A DNA stretch of 39,804 bases from Verrucomicrobiota bacterium (GTDB lineage: Bacteria > Verrucomicrobiota > Verrucomicrobiia > Limisphaerales > VHDF01): positions 1 to 39,804 of the forward strand of contig VHDF01000040.1 of assembly GCA_016871495.1 (NCBI GenBank), given 5' to 3'. A model generated the notes under the pieces. It worked only from the letters and a program-made list of their open reading frames with translations. It ran no database searches and was not told where the DNA came from. Position numbers and translations under genes: made by a program. This document shows, piece after piece, positions 25,858-33,577 of this stretch (the first letter of the stretch is position 1; each line of letters begins with the position of its first letter).

Positions 25858-25969
25858 GGGCACTCGCCGGCCGAGCTTTGATCGACTTGGGCGCGGGAAA
25901 ATTACCCTCCCCGGCTTTCGATGGTCAAGGAACCGGGACCCTTAGAAGCAAATCTAACCCGTAATGCAA

Positions 25970-26248
25970 TCAGTTCTGATGAGGTTCCTCGCGGCGGAGT
26001 CCGACGGAACGGGCGATATCATCAAATTCCTCGCGGCTGACTTCGTGCAGTTGTTTGCCTTTGGCCGCGAGCTTCTCATTGATCTTCACCGCTTTCTCCG
26101 TCATCTCTTCATGGGTGTCCTTCGAACCTCCGACCAGCGCGAAATTCGGTCCTGTCGTCACGCGCTTGTGGCCGTCGGAATCAAGGCCGACACCGAGCAG
26201 GAGTGCTTTGCCCTTGCGGCTCGGATTCTTTTTGGAAGGGTGCGCCAT
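25970..26248 (-). CDS. Small conserved-looking hypothetical protein
   Basis: 92 residues, starting MAHPSKKNPSRKGKALLLGVGLDSDGHKRVTTGPNF. The N-terminal half is basic and Gly-rich; the rest is Lys/Glu-rich helix (EEMTEKAVKINEKLAAKGK, then LHEVSREEFDDIARSVGL). No signal peptide or membrane segment. I do not recognise the family with certainty, but the gene has clean boundaries and strong coding character. It lies just upstream of nuoA in the same direction and could be part of its transcription unit. Function unknown. Confidence 0.7.
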   Translation of the reverse strand: MAHPSKKNPSRKGKALLLGVGLDSDGHKRVTTGPNFALVGGSKDTHEEMTEKAVKINEKLAAKGKQLHEVSREEFDDIARSVGLRREEPHQN

Positions 26249-26320
26249 AAAAGGGCATTATGACCGCCGGCCTGGAAGACCGCAAGTCTTCAAACGGTTG
26301 GCCCTGACGTACCGGTGCCT

Positions 26321-26489
26321 CCCGAAGTGGTCTGTCGTGTGGCGCAGGCTGCCGAGTCTGCCGTATCGCCGACGGCCCGGCGGCCCGGCGGGTGAAGAAC
26401 GAGGCCCCTCCATTCTTTCCACGCGCGTGGTTTCGTTCGTCGCCCCGCAGGCTGGGCAGCCTGCGCTACAGCAGACAGGGCTGTCTGCG
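26321..26489 (+). repeat. Dispersed repeat R2, copy 2
   Basis: Reverse-complement match of 9009-9177 over 169 bp. It contains the near-perfect palindrome CGCAGGCTGGGCAGCCTGCG at 26446-26465 and a related degenerate one at 26343-26362, giving an overall dyad. It lies in the 333-bp gap between the divergent 92-residue protein and the ASPIC-domain gene. Confidence 0.85.
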
Positions 26490-26581
26490 TTACCAAGACA
26501 ACGCGGTGCTCCGAACGGACGTTCCATGGAGCACGAATTAGAACCGCAGGGCTGCCGCGGCAAGGGTTCCATTCGCCCTTC

Positions 26582-28963
26582 ATGAGCCGCCCGCTTTCAA
26601 CGTTGGCCCAGCGATGCGCTTGGGGGATCGCATGGGGCGGCCTGGTTTTGGCGGGGATTCTTTTTTGGCGGTCACACACTCCCCAAAATGGCTCGGCGTC
26701 CATTGGCCCGAAGCAGTCCGATCCTGCGGCGAGGGGTGCCGTCACGCCGGAGTTCGCCAGGCAACTGGAGCAACTCGAAGCGCGCGAGCGGCACTTCGAC
26801 GAAACGCTCTGGAAACCCGAACTCGTCGCCCAGCAGCACGGCCAGGTCATCGAAGCGTTTTGGGACTCGGTCAACCGATCCACGAACAAGCTGGCCGCCT
26901 TGGCCCGCCTGGAGTTCGCGACCCTCGACATGCCGGTCTTCCATCCGCCCCGGGCGGCTCCGCACTCCATTCAGCTCCATTTTCCCTCGGGAAAGCCGCG
27001 GACCATTGGTGTGGAGCAATGGCCTGCGTTTCTGGAACGCTGGCGGATCGAGGGCTGGGCTTTGCTGCAGGTCGAGTTCAGGCATCTTCGGTTTAGGCCG
27101 GAAACCGAAGCGGCTCCAGCGTCGAGCGAGTTCTATTTTTCGGCCCACTTGGTTCATGGAAGCGGGATGGCACGGGCGAGCTTGGAAGGTCCGCTTCGGC
27201 TCGCGTGGGCCAAGTCGGGTTCCAGCTCCCCGGCTCCGGGGATCCAGAACATCGATGCGTCACGCTTGTCACTGGCGACGCGCCAGGGGCCGGCGGCTTT
27301 TCAGCTCCATTGGCAGGACCGGCTGGCCCCGCCGAGGAACGCGTATTCGATCGATCCCCTGCTCGTGTTCGACTTGGACGAGGATGGATATTCCGAAATT
27401 ATGCTGGCGAATTTGAACCTTGTTTATCGACGGCAAGCCGATGGCGGTTACCTTGGAGGTTCTTTATGCGCGCACGCTCCTGGGCTCATGGCTTGTGCCT
27501 TGCTGGGCGGATTCAACGGTGACGCGTTCGTGGATTTGCTGGTTTTGGGCGATCGCGGCCTGATGTTGTATTCCGGCGATGGATCGCCCCGGTTTGACCA
27601 GCCTCCCCGCCTCGTGTGGCCGGCCCCGGCCGAACTCAAACACGCGATGGCGATGACGAGCGGAGACGTGGATAGCGACGGCGACGCGGATCTTTTCATC
27701 GCCCAGTATCGTGTGCCTTACGAGGAAGGCTCCATGCCCACACCCTTTGACGACGCCAATGACGGACACCCCTCGTTCCTGCTGATCAACGAGGGGGCCG
27801 GGAGCTTTCGCGAAGCCACGGTCTCCGCGGGATTGGGCGCCAGGAGGTTTCGACGAACCTACAGTGCCTCTTTCACCGATCTGGACGGCGACCGGGATTT
27901 GGACTTGGCCGTGATCAGTGACTTTGCCGGACTGGATGTCTTTCGGAATGATGGCCGAGGTCGATTCGAGGACGTGTCCACGCAGTGGTTCGGCGAGCGG
28001 CGCGCGTTTGGGATGGCGCATGCGCTGGCGGATTTCAATGAGGACGGGCGGCTCGACCTGTTCATGATCGGCATGACCTCGCCCACCGCGAGCCGGCTCG
28101 AGGGTTTGGGATTGTGGCGGGAAACCGATCCCCGGCGTCGGGGCGCCCGCGCCGCCATGACGCGTGGGAACCGGCTCTTTTTGTCGTCCCCGGAAATGAT
28201 CTGGAGCGAGACGGCGTTGAGCGATGCCGTCGCGAATTCGGGCTGGTCGTGGGGTTGCGCCGTGTTGGATTTCGACAACGACGGCCATCTTGACGTTTAT
28301 GTGGGCAACGGGCTGGAGAGCCGGGATTCGGTCACGGACTATGAAAGTCAGTATTGGTTGCATGACGCCTACGTGGGGCAATCGCGCGAGGACCCGCTCC
28401 ATTATCTCTATTTCAAATCGGTTTTCACGCGCACGCGAGGGCGGGGCCAATCCTACGGTGGTTACGACAAGAACCGTTTTTTTCTTCGGGACGGAGATCG
28501 CTTCCTCGAGGCCGCGCATCTGCTGGGGCTGGGCTTGGAGAACGACACGCGCAATGTGGTGGCCGAAGACCTGGATCGCGACGGGCGCGTCGATGTGGTC
28601 CTGACCTGTTTCGAGCCGTGGCCGGATTCCCGCCAAAGCGTGCGGATTTACCTCAATCGCCTGGAGACACCGGGGCGCCGGTGGGTCGGCTTCCAACTCG
28701 AAGGAGAGGCCGCCGCCCCGGGCGTGCGAGTCGAGTTGATGGATTCGCAAGGGGGCGGACTTCAAATGCGCGAGTGGGTGAATGGCGATTCTTATCGATC
28801 CCAACACTCTCAGAAACTGCATTTCGGATTAGGCCCCTCCAACGTCGTGGAGAACGTGCGACTGCGCTGGATCGGCGGCGCGACGAGCGAACTTCACTTT
28901 CGCGATTTGGGAAAATATCATCCGGTCTCGATCGCGCCCCGGTCGTCCGGCCCCAAGCCTTGA
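26582..28963 (+). CDS. VCBS/FG-GAP repeat protein with C-terminal ASPIC/UnbV domain (CRTAC-like)
   Basis: 793 residues. An N-terminal hydrophobic anchor (about residues 11-28, CAWGIAWGGLVLAGILFW) implies export. Residues about 255-680 contain Ca-binding-type repeats: LDEDGYSEIML, DVDSDGDADLFI, DLDGDRDLDLAVI, DFNEDGRLDLFMI, DFDNDGHLDVYVG and DLDRDGRVDVVLT, forming a beta-propeller. The C-terminus (GVRVELMDSQGGGLQMREW, then HSQKLHFGLG and VRLRWIGGATSEL) is the ASPIC/UnbV domain found in CRTAC1-like proteins. An additional N-terminal region (40-250) is not recognised. Predicted extracytoplasmic, role unknown. The start ATG is at 26582. R1 module A begins two bases after the stop. Confidence 0.88.
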   Translation: MSRPLSTLAQRCAWGIAWGGLVLAGILFWRSHTPQNGSASIGPKQSDPAARGAVTPEFARQLEQLEARERHFDETLWKPELVAQQHGQVIEAFWDSVNRSTNKLAALARLEFATLDMPVFHPPRAAPHSIQLHFPSGKPRTIGVEQWPAFLERWRIEGWALLQVEFRHLRFRPETEAAPASSEFYFSAHLVHGSGMARASLEGPLRLAWAKSGSSSPAPGIQNIDASRLSLATRQGPAAFQLHWQDRLAPPRNAYSIDPLLVFDLDEDGYSEIMLANLNLVYRRQADGGYLGGSLCAHAPGLMACALLGGFNGDAFVDLLVLGDRGLMLYSGDGSPRFDQPPRLVWPAPAELKHAMAMTSGDVDSDGDADLFIAQYRVPYEEGSMPTPFDDANDGHPSFLLINEGAGSFREATVSAGLGARRFRRTYSASFTDLDGDRDLDLAVISDFAGLDVFRNDGRGRFEDVSTQWFGERRAFGMAHALADFNEDGRLDLFMIGMTSPTASRLEGLGLWRETDPRRRGARAAMTRGNRLFLSSPEMIWSETALSDAVANSGWSWGCAVLDFDNDGHLDVYVGNGLESRDSVTDYESQYWLHDAYVGQSREDPLHYLYFKSVFTRTRGRGQSYGGYDKNRFFLRDGDRFLEAAHLLGLGLENDTRNVVAEDLDRDGRVDVVLTCFEPWPDSRQSVRIYLNRLETPGRRWVGFQLEGEAAAPGVRVELMDSQGGGLQMREWVNGDSYRSQHSQKLHFGLGPSNVVENVRLRWIGGATSELHFRDLGKYHPVSIAPRSSGPKP

Positions 28964-28964
28964 T

Positions 28965-29060
28965 CCTCCCGACTAACTTGATGGTGCAGTTACTCACCGT
29001 TCCGCACCCCGGCCCGACGGAGTTCTTGGCTGAAAACGGCCATTGATCAGCGTTGAGATG
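28965..29060 (+). repeat. Dispersed repeat R1, copy 3 (module A plus fragment of flipped B)
   Basis: 28965-29033 matches module A of copy 1 directly. The adjoining bases, CATTGATCAG followed by CGTTGAGATGC, match the right-hand end of module B as seen from A in copy 2, so B here was in the flipped orientation and is truncated after about 25 bp. An imperfect hairpin (GCGGATCAAC with GTTGATCAGGCCGC, 29060-29095) follows. Confidence 0.75.
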
Positions 29061-29111
29061 CGGATCAACTACCCTTTCCGGGTTGATCAGGCCGCCAGAT
29101 GGGAACGCATG

Positions 29112-30650
29112 TTATGGCGCCGCAACAGGCGGAGCGACTCCGGGCTCCACCAGGACGTCGAGCGGAAAAACAGGGTTCTCGCGAACTTCACGTTTGAGCA
29201 ACGCCTTGGCCTGCTCAACGAGCGGTTGCTGGCTCGCTGCCAAATCGATGGATTCCGAGGGGTCCTTGGACAAGTCGTACACTTCCCAAGGACCGGGTGC
29301 TTTTGATTTCAGTTTTTGCCGGACCACTTTCATGTCGCCGATGCGGACGGCCACCTGGCCTCCGTACTCGGGAAACGCCCAGATCATAGGCCGCGCGCGG
29401 GTCCGGTAGGTCGCGGTCTTCAAGGCCGGCCAGAAGCTCTCCCCATCGAGGTTTTCCGGTTTGGGGAGTTGGGCCGCCTCGCACAGTGTGGGCAGCCAGT
29501 CGGCGAAGTAAGTGGGGGACGCGTTGACCGTCCCCGCCGGGATGGTTTGAGGAAGCCTGGCGATCATCGGCACGCGCAAGCCTCCCTCGTAGACGCTGCC
29601 CTTGTAGCCGCGCAGACCCGCGGTGCTGTTGAAGAATCGCGCGTCCACACCGCCGATGTGGAAGTCGTGATGGCCGGTTCCCGGGTGCGTGGTGCCGTTG
29701 TCGCTGCTGAAGATCACCAGCGTGCGGTCGGCCAAATTCGCCTTGTCCAAGGCCTCGAGCACCCGTCCCACATAGCCATCCAGGTCCGAGATCATCGCGG
29801 CGTAGGCGGCCCGCGGACGGGGATGCGGCAGATAGTTGTTCTCACCACGATAGACGTTCGTATCCCAAGACGCGGGAAAGCGGTCCAGGGATTTCCGCAG
29901 CGGGTGCATGGCGACGTGAGGTTCGATGAACGGAAGATAAAGGAAGAAAGGCCGGTCACGATGAGTCGCGATGAACTTTTCCGCTTCCGCCATCATGAGG
30001 CTCGGAGCGTAGGTTTTGCCCTGGGTGTCTTCGAGGCGGATCTCGCCTTCGAGTTGTTTGCGATGGCCGGGGACGGGTTGGGGATTGATGAAGACACGCT
30101 CTCGATTTCGCCAAAGGTGAGTTGGGAAGTAACTGTGGGCGATGGACTGGCAGTTGTAGCCGAAGAAAAGGTCGATTCCTTTGCGATTCGGTTCGCCGGT
30201 GCTCCCCACGGGTCCAAGCCCCCATTTGCCCATGGCCCCGGTGGAGTACCCGGCGCGTTGAAACAACTGTGGCAGCGTCAAGGCGCTTTCGGTGAGCGGA
30301 TGCTGGCCTTCGCTAAACTCGGGAAACCGGGCCTTGGCCGGGAGATTCCCGCGAATTTCAGCGTTGCCTGAATGCTTGCCTGTCATGAGGACGCATCTCG
30401 ATGGCGCGCAGACCGGCGCCCCGCTGTAATGCTGGGTCCAGCGCATGCCCTGGCCGGCCAAGCGATCCAAATGCGGCGTGGGAATCCGCCTTTGCCCGTA
30501 GCAACCCAATTCTCCCCAGCCAAGGTCGTCCGCCAGCATGAATACCACGTTCAGGCGAGGCTTGTCCGCCGCCCGCGCCCTCGGGACGAGCAGAAGCCCG
30601 ATCAGGAGCCACCCCCCAAACCCAAAGATCCCTTTCCAAGCGAGCCTCAT
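29112..30650 (-). CDS. Type I (formylglycine) sulfatase, secreted
   Basis: 512 residues. The N-terminus MRLAWKGIFGFGGWLLIGLLL ending in ARA-A is a signal peptide. CAPSR at residues 81-85 is the C-x-P-S-R motif whose Cys becomes formylglycine. Asp41 and Asp42 (LADDLGWGELGC) and SSDNGTTHPG supply metal and sulfate ligands; GKWGLGP and PFFLYLPFIEPHVAMHPL are further family blocks. Such enzymes hydrolyse sulfate esters, often on algal or host polysaccharides; the substrate is unknown. It is close to arylsulfatase A-like members of Verrucomicrobia and Planctomycetes. The ATG at 30650 follows the upstream stop by two bases (TGAGGATG), so the longer frame to 31136 is rejected. Needs a formylglycine-generating enzyme, not seen here. 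Confidence 0.93.
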   Translation of the reverse strand: MRLAWKGIFGFGGWLLIGLLLVPRARAADKPRLNVVFMLADDLGWGELGCYGQRRIPTPHLDRLAGQGMRWTQHYSGAPVCAPSRCVLMTGKHSGNAEIRGNLPAKARFPEFSEGQHPLTESALTLPQLFQRAGYSTGAMGKWGLGPVGSTGEPNRKGIDLFFGYNCQSIAHSYFPTHLWRNRERVFINPQPVPGHRKQLEGEIRLEDTQGKTYAPSLMMAEAEKFIATHRDRPFFLYLPFIEPHVAMHPLRKSLDRFPASWDTNVYRGENNYLPHPRPRAAYAAMISDLDGYVGRVLEALDKANLADRTLVIFSSDNGTTHPGTGHHDFHIGGVDARFFNSTAGLRGYKGSVYEGGLRVPMIARLPQTIPAGTVNASPTYFADWLPTLCEAAQLPKPENLDGESFWPALKTATYRTRARPMIWAFPEYGGQVAVRIGDMKVVRQKLKSKAPGPWEVYDLSKDPSESIDLAASQQPLVEQAKALLKREVRENPVFPLDVLVEPGVAPPVAAP

Positions 30651-30652
30651 CC

Positions 30653-31657
30653 TCACGTTTTCGATTCGGGGATGAACTCCGCGGTCATGAACGCCCCGGT
30701 CGCATTGGCCTCCATCACGAACTGGGGAATGCCCTGCACCACGTCGAGCGAAGGCCGGTGAATGTGGCCCGCAAAAACACCCGCCAGATTCGGCGCCGCG
30801 AAAACTTCGCGATGAAACTGCTTCGTGGCCTCGGTATGGCCTCCCTCCGGCCAGCGCGGACGCCTTTCCAGTTCGAAGTTTCGATCCGACTTCGCGCCCC
30901 ATTCGGGATGGCCGCAGCCAAACCCGACGGAACGGCCCGGGGCATACAGCGGAATGTGAACCATCAGGGCCAGGGGATTTCCGGAGCGGACTTGCTCGCG
31001 AAAAAACTCCAGTTGGCCGGGGAGAATTTCGTAGTGGGAATTGTCGAGGAACAGAAACCGGATTCCCCGAACTTCGACCGCGCTCATCAGCGGGTGCCGG
31101 CCTTGGTAGAGCGGCTTGAGCCGCCGTTCGATCCACGTCTGGCGCAACTCTTCCAATGAGCCCTCCATGCCTTCGTAATGCCAGTCATGATTCCCCGCCA
31201 CATAAGCGAAAGGCAGTCCTGCTTCCGCGAGCCGGGCCAGGGTCCATTCTACCGCCGCCTCCGAGGGAAAACTGAAGATATCGCCGATCAAAGCGACCAA
31301 GTCGGCGCCGCTTTCCTTGGCCAGCGCCAATCCTTGCACGAAGGCCTCGTTGGGATGCGTGGCCGCCCCGGTTTGAAAGTGCTTGGTTTGATTGTAGGCC
31401 TTGGCCATGCGCGCGCTGAACCTGCGATATGGTTCGCCGCGCTCGTCGTCGATAAATAAATGAGTATCCGCCATCATGAAGCACTTCACCCGTTGGGGAA
31501 AGGCGGAGGAAGTGAATCGCACCCGTTCGGCATCTAACGAGAAGGGAGCGCGGAACGAGGGCCGGCGGTCCTGGTCACGTGGAGAGGGCGTCGTCGCACC
31601 CACCCTCGGCAGGGCCGCGGCCAGAGCGCAAGTCTGGGCGAAGAATCTTCGGTTCAT
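30653..31657 (-). CDS. Secreted calcineurin-like metallophosphoesterase
   Basis: 334 residues from the ATG at 31657 (a second ATG at 31666 adds three residues). The N-terminus MNRRFFAQTCALAAALP has a twin-arginine and hydrophobic core, suggesting Tat export. Metal-binding motifs in order: MADTHLF, LIGDIF, GNHDWHYEG, VHIPLY and AGHIH, the five blocks of the calcineurin-like phosphoesterase superfamily. It probably hydrolyses a phosphate ester or diester with two divalent metals. It is translationally close to the sulfatase downstream (two bases apart), so the two are likely co-transcribed and may act on the same class of substrate; this last point is inference. Confidence 0.9.
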   Translation of the reverse strand: MNRRFFAQTCALAAALPRVGATTPSPRDQDRRPSFRAPFSLDAERVRFTSSAFPQRVKCFMMADTHLFIDDERGEPYRRFSARMAKAYNQTKHFQTGAATHPNEAFVQGLALAKESGADLVALIGDIFSFPSEAAVEWTLARLAEAGLPFAYVAGNHDWHYEGMEGSLEELRQTWIERRLKPLYQGRHPLMSAVEVRGIRFLFLDNSHYEILPGQLEFFREQVRSGNPLALMVHIPLYAPGRSVGFGCGHPEWGAKSDRNFELERRPRWPEGGHTEATKQFHREVFAAPNLAGVFAGHIHRPSLDVVQGIPQFVMEANATGAFMTAEFIPESKT

Positions 31658-31714
31658 GGAGGCCATGCAATTGGAGCACTTTTGCGCGCGACGAGCAAGA
31701 GGCGCGGGGCAACA
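31658..31714. other. Upstream region of the phosphoesterase-sulfatase unit
   Basis: The promoter of the leftward unit should lie here or within the neighbouring repeat; none could be identified. Confidence 0.25.
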
Positions 31715-31810
31715 ATTCTCATCTTGCGGAGCGCGGCTGTGCCGAAGACCAGCCGCAGCGCGCGGACAGATCGGAAGACTCCAGATTTCTCAACGTGCTG
31801 CAGCAGGTCG
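31715..31810 (+). repeat. Dispersed repeat R3, copy 1
   Basis: Matches 39579-39674 directly over about 96 bp with scattered substitutions. Shared core includes GACCAGCCGCAGCGCGCGGA and GGAAGACTCCAGATT. GCGGCTGTG and CAGCCGC can pair. It lies in the gap between two divergent genes. Confidence 0.8.
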
Positions 31811-32139
31811 CCGGACGACACAGCTGCGCTCCGAGACAGAATGAGAACGACTGGGGGCGGGATCCCTGTTCCACGGATAACCGCTGAGCCTTTCCTGGGG
31901 CAGCCACGGAACACACGGATGATACGGATGGAGGAAGAATTCCTCTCTGTCCTGGAGTTCCATCCCGACGGTCGAAGATCCTGATTCTCACCGAACCCAC
32001 CGAAAGCCTGTTTTCATCCGTGGGATTCGTGAGATTCGTGGGCAAATGCCCCCCGTATCCGTGGATTAGGGGGATCGAATAATGGGCCGAGCTGAGCAAC
32101 CTCCTTCCCTCGGCTCCGGAAATCTGCCAGCTTCCGCTC
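31811..32139. other. Intergenic region with CGGAT/CCGTG repeats
   Basis: No gene supported. Contains short iterated motifs: CACGGATAACC, CCACGGAACACACGGATGATACGGATGG (31904-31931 region) and, further on, CATCCGTGGGATTCGTGAGATTCGTGGG (about 32017-32044) and CCGTATCCGTGG. They are partly inverted with respect to each other and look like a decayed dispersed repeat. Confidence 0.4.
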
Positions 32140-33474
32140 ATGCAAATCCCCGCACTCGTGGCTCGCGCTCCTGCTCTGAATAGTTTGCTGGCCGGGCTTC
32201 TCCTCGCCGGTCCGGCCGGCTTTTCGTCCCTCGCTCTGGCTCAAACTCGCTCCTCCCGTTCTTCGCCGCCCCTGCGAGAATCCGCCCCCGCTGGCGCCGG
32301 CATGTCGAAGGAACGCCTGCTGCGCGTGGACCAGGCTCTGGAAAAGGCGATTGCCGAACAGCGCATTCCCGGGGCGGTCGCGCTCGTCGCGCGCCGTGGC
32401 CGCATCGTTTACCACAAAGCGTTCGGCCTGGCTGATCATGCCTCCAGGCGACCCTTGAAACGGGACGATATTTTCCGCATCGCATCCCAAACCAAGGCCA
32501 TCACCGCCACGGCGGTCATGATTCTGTGGGAGGAGGGCCGGTTTCAGCTGGACGATCCTGTTTCGAAATTCATTCCCGAATTCAAGAATGCGGGTGTGCT
32601 CAACACCTTCAATGAGCAGGATGTCACCTGGACCACGACTCCGGCGAAGAAGCCCATCACCCTCCGCCACTTGCTGACTCACACGTCCGGGATCGGTTAT
32701 GGAGTGATCGACGGAGATGCGCGCATGAGAAAAATCTACGCCAAGGCGGGCGTGGTCGATTTGTTCACCACCGAGCGCATCACGATTGCGGAAAGCGTGA
32801 AGAGGCTTGCCGCCCTGCCCCTCCACCACCATCCGGGAGAAAAGTACACTTACAGCGAAGGACTCGACGTGCTGGGCTATTTTATCGAGGTCGTTTCCGG
32901 ACTGCCGTTCGACGTGTTTCTGAAGACCCGGCTTTTCGATCCGCTGGGCATGAAAGACACCGCGTTCTATCTGCCCGCAGAGAAAGCGAGCCGCTTGGTG
33001 ACCGTGCAAAAACCGGAAAACGGGACCTGGGTGCGGTACCCGGTGACCTTTTATGACCCGGATTACCCGATCAAAGGCGCCAAGTCCTTCTTCTCGGGCG
33101 GCGCCGGCCTCTGCAGCACGGCTCTCGATTACGCCACCTTTCTGCAAATGTACCTCAACGGAGGTGAACTCAACGGCAAGCGCATCCTGAGCCGGACCAC
33201 GGTAGAAACAATCATGCGCAATCAAGTGGGCGACTTGTTTGGCGGCGGGATGAAACATTACGGTTTGGCCTTTGGTGTGCTGACCGAAAAGGGACAAGGC
33301 CGGGGCGGGGAAGGCACCGCTGGCACGTTCGATTGGGGCGGATACTTCAACACCCAGTATTTTGCCGATCCGGTCGAGAAGACCGTCGGCGTGCTGATGA
33401 AACAAACTCAAGGGGGTGCCGATGATACCGGCTGGAAATTTCGTCTCCTGGTGCAGCAGGCCATCGACGATTGA
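32140..33474 (+). CDS. Serine beta-lactamase family hydrolase, secreted
   Basis: 444 residues. A hydrophobic N-terminal segment (about 13-34, ending SLALAQT) is a signal peptide. The active-site tetrad motif is SQTK at 116-119 (IFRIASQTKAITA): Ser116 nucleophile and Lys119 base. The second motif, usually Y-x-N, reads Y238-S-E (YTYSEGLDVLGYFIE). LRHLLTHTSGIGYG is the other strongly conserved block of this family (Pfam Beta-lactamase, class C-like). Members include esterases, D-aminopeptidases and penicillin-binding-like hydrolases; no evidence favours antibiotic resistance. The start ATG is at 32140. It converges on the MFS gene with about 100 bases between. Confidence 0.92.
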   Translation: MQIPALVARAPALNSLLAGLLLAGPAGFSSLALAQTRSSRSSPPLRESAPAGAGMSKERLLRVDQALEKAIAEQRIPGAVALVARRGRIVYHKAFGLADHASRRPLKRDDIFRIASQTKAITATAVMILWEEGRFQLDDPVSKFIPEFKNAGVLNTFNEQDVTWTTTPAKKPITLRHLLTHTSGIGYGVIDGDARMRKIYAKAGVVDLFTTERITIAESVKRLAALPLHHHPGEKYTYSEGLDVLGYFIEVVSGLPFDVFLKTRLFDPLGMKDTAFYLPAEKASRLVTVQKPENGTWVRYPVTFYDPDYPIKGAKSFFSGGAGLCSTALDYATFLQMYLNGGELNGKRILSRTTVETIMRNQVGDLFGGGMKHYGLAFGVLTEKGQGRGGEGTAGTFDWGGYFNTQYFADPVEKTVGVLMKQTQGGADDTGWKFRLLVQQAIDD

Positions 33475-33577
33475 TGGCCGGACCCGAGGCTCGGATTGCG
33501 TTTGATCCCCGCCTCCACCGCCGCCCGCAGCGGGTGGATGATCGACACAGCCCCCCTCGGGCGGATCAAATATCCCG

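Noticed and set aside
9009-26489. Conserved frame through both R2 copies (WRRLPSLPYRRRP and on)
   Set aside because: Explained by repeat identity; low-complexity Arg/Pro-rich translation typical of non-coding GC-rich repeats.
27464-28822. 452-residue minus-strand frame across the ASPIC-domain gene
   Set aside because: Antisense shadow; the plus strand has regular DxDxDG repeats.
29112-31136. 674-residue version of the sulfatase
   Set aside because: The extra N-terminal 160 residues lie antisense-free but within the upstream phosphoesterase gene in another frame and are Arg/Pro/Ser-rich; the ATG at 30650 begins a proper signal peptide.
32140-33474. Antibiotic-resistance beta-lactamase
   Set aside because: It belongs to the broad serine-hydrolase family with S-x-x-K, but the Y-x-N motif reads YSE and the context gives no sign of resistance; a general hydrolase is the safer call.
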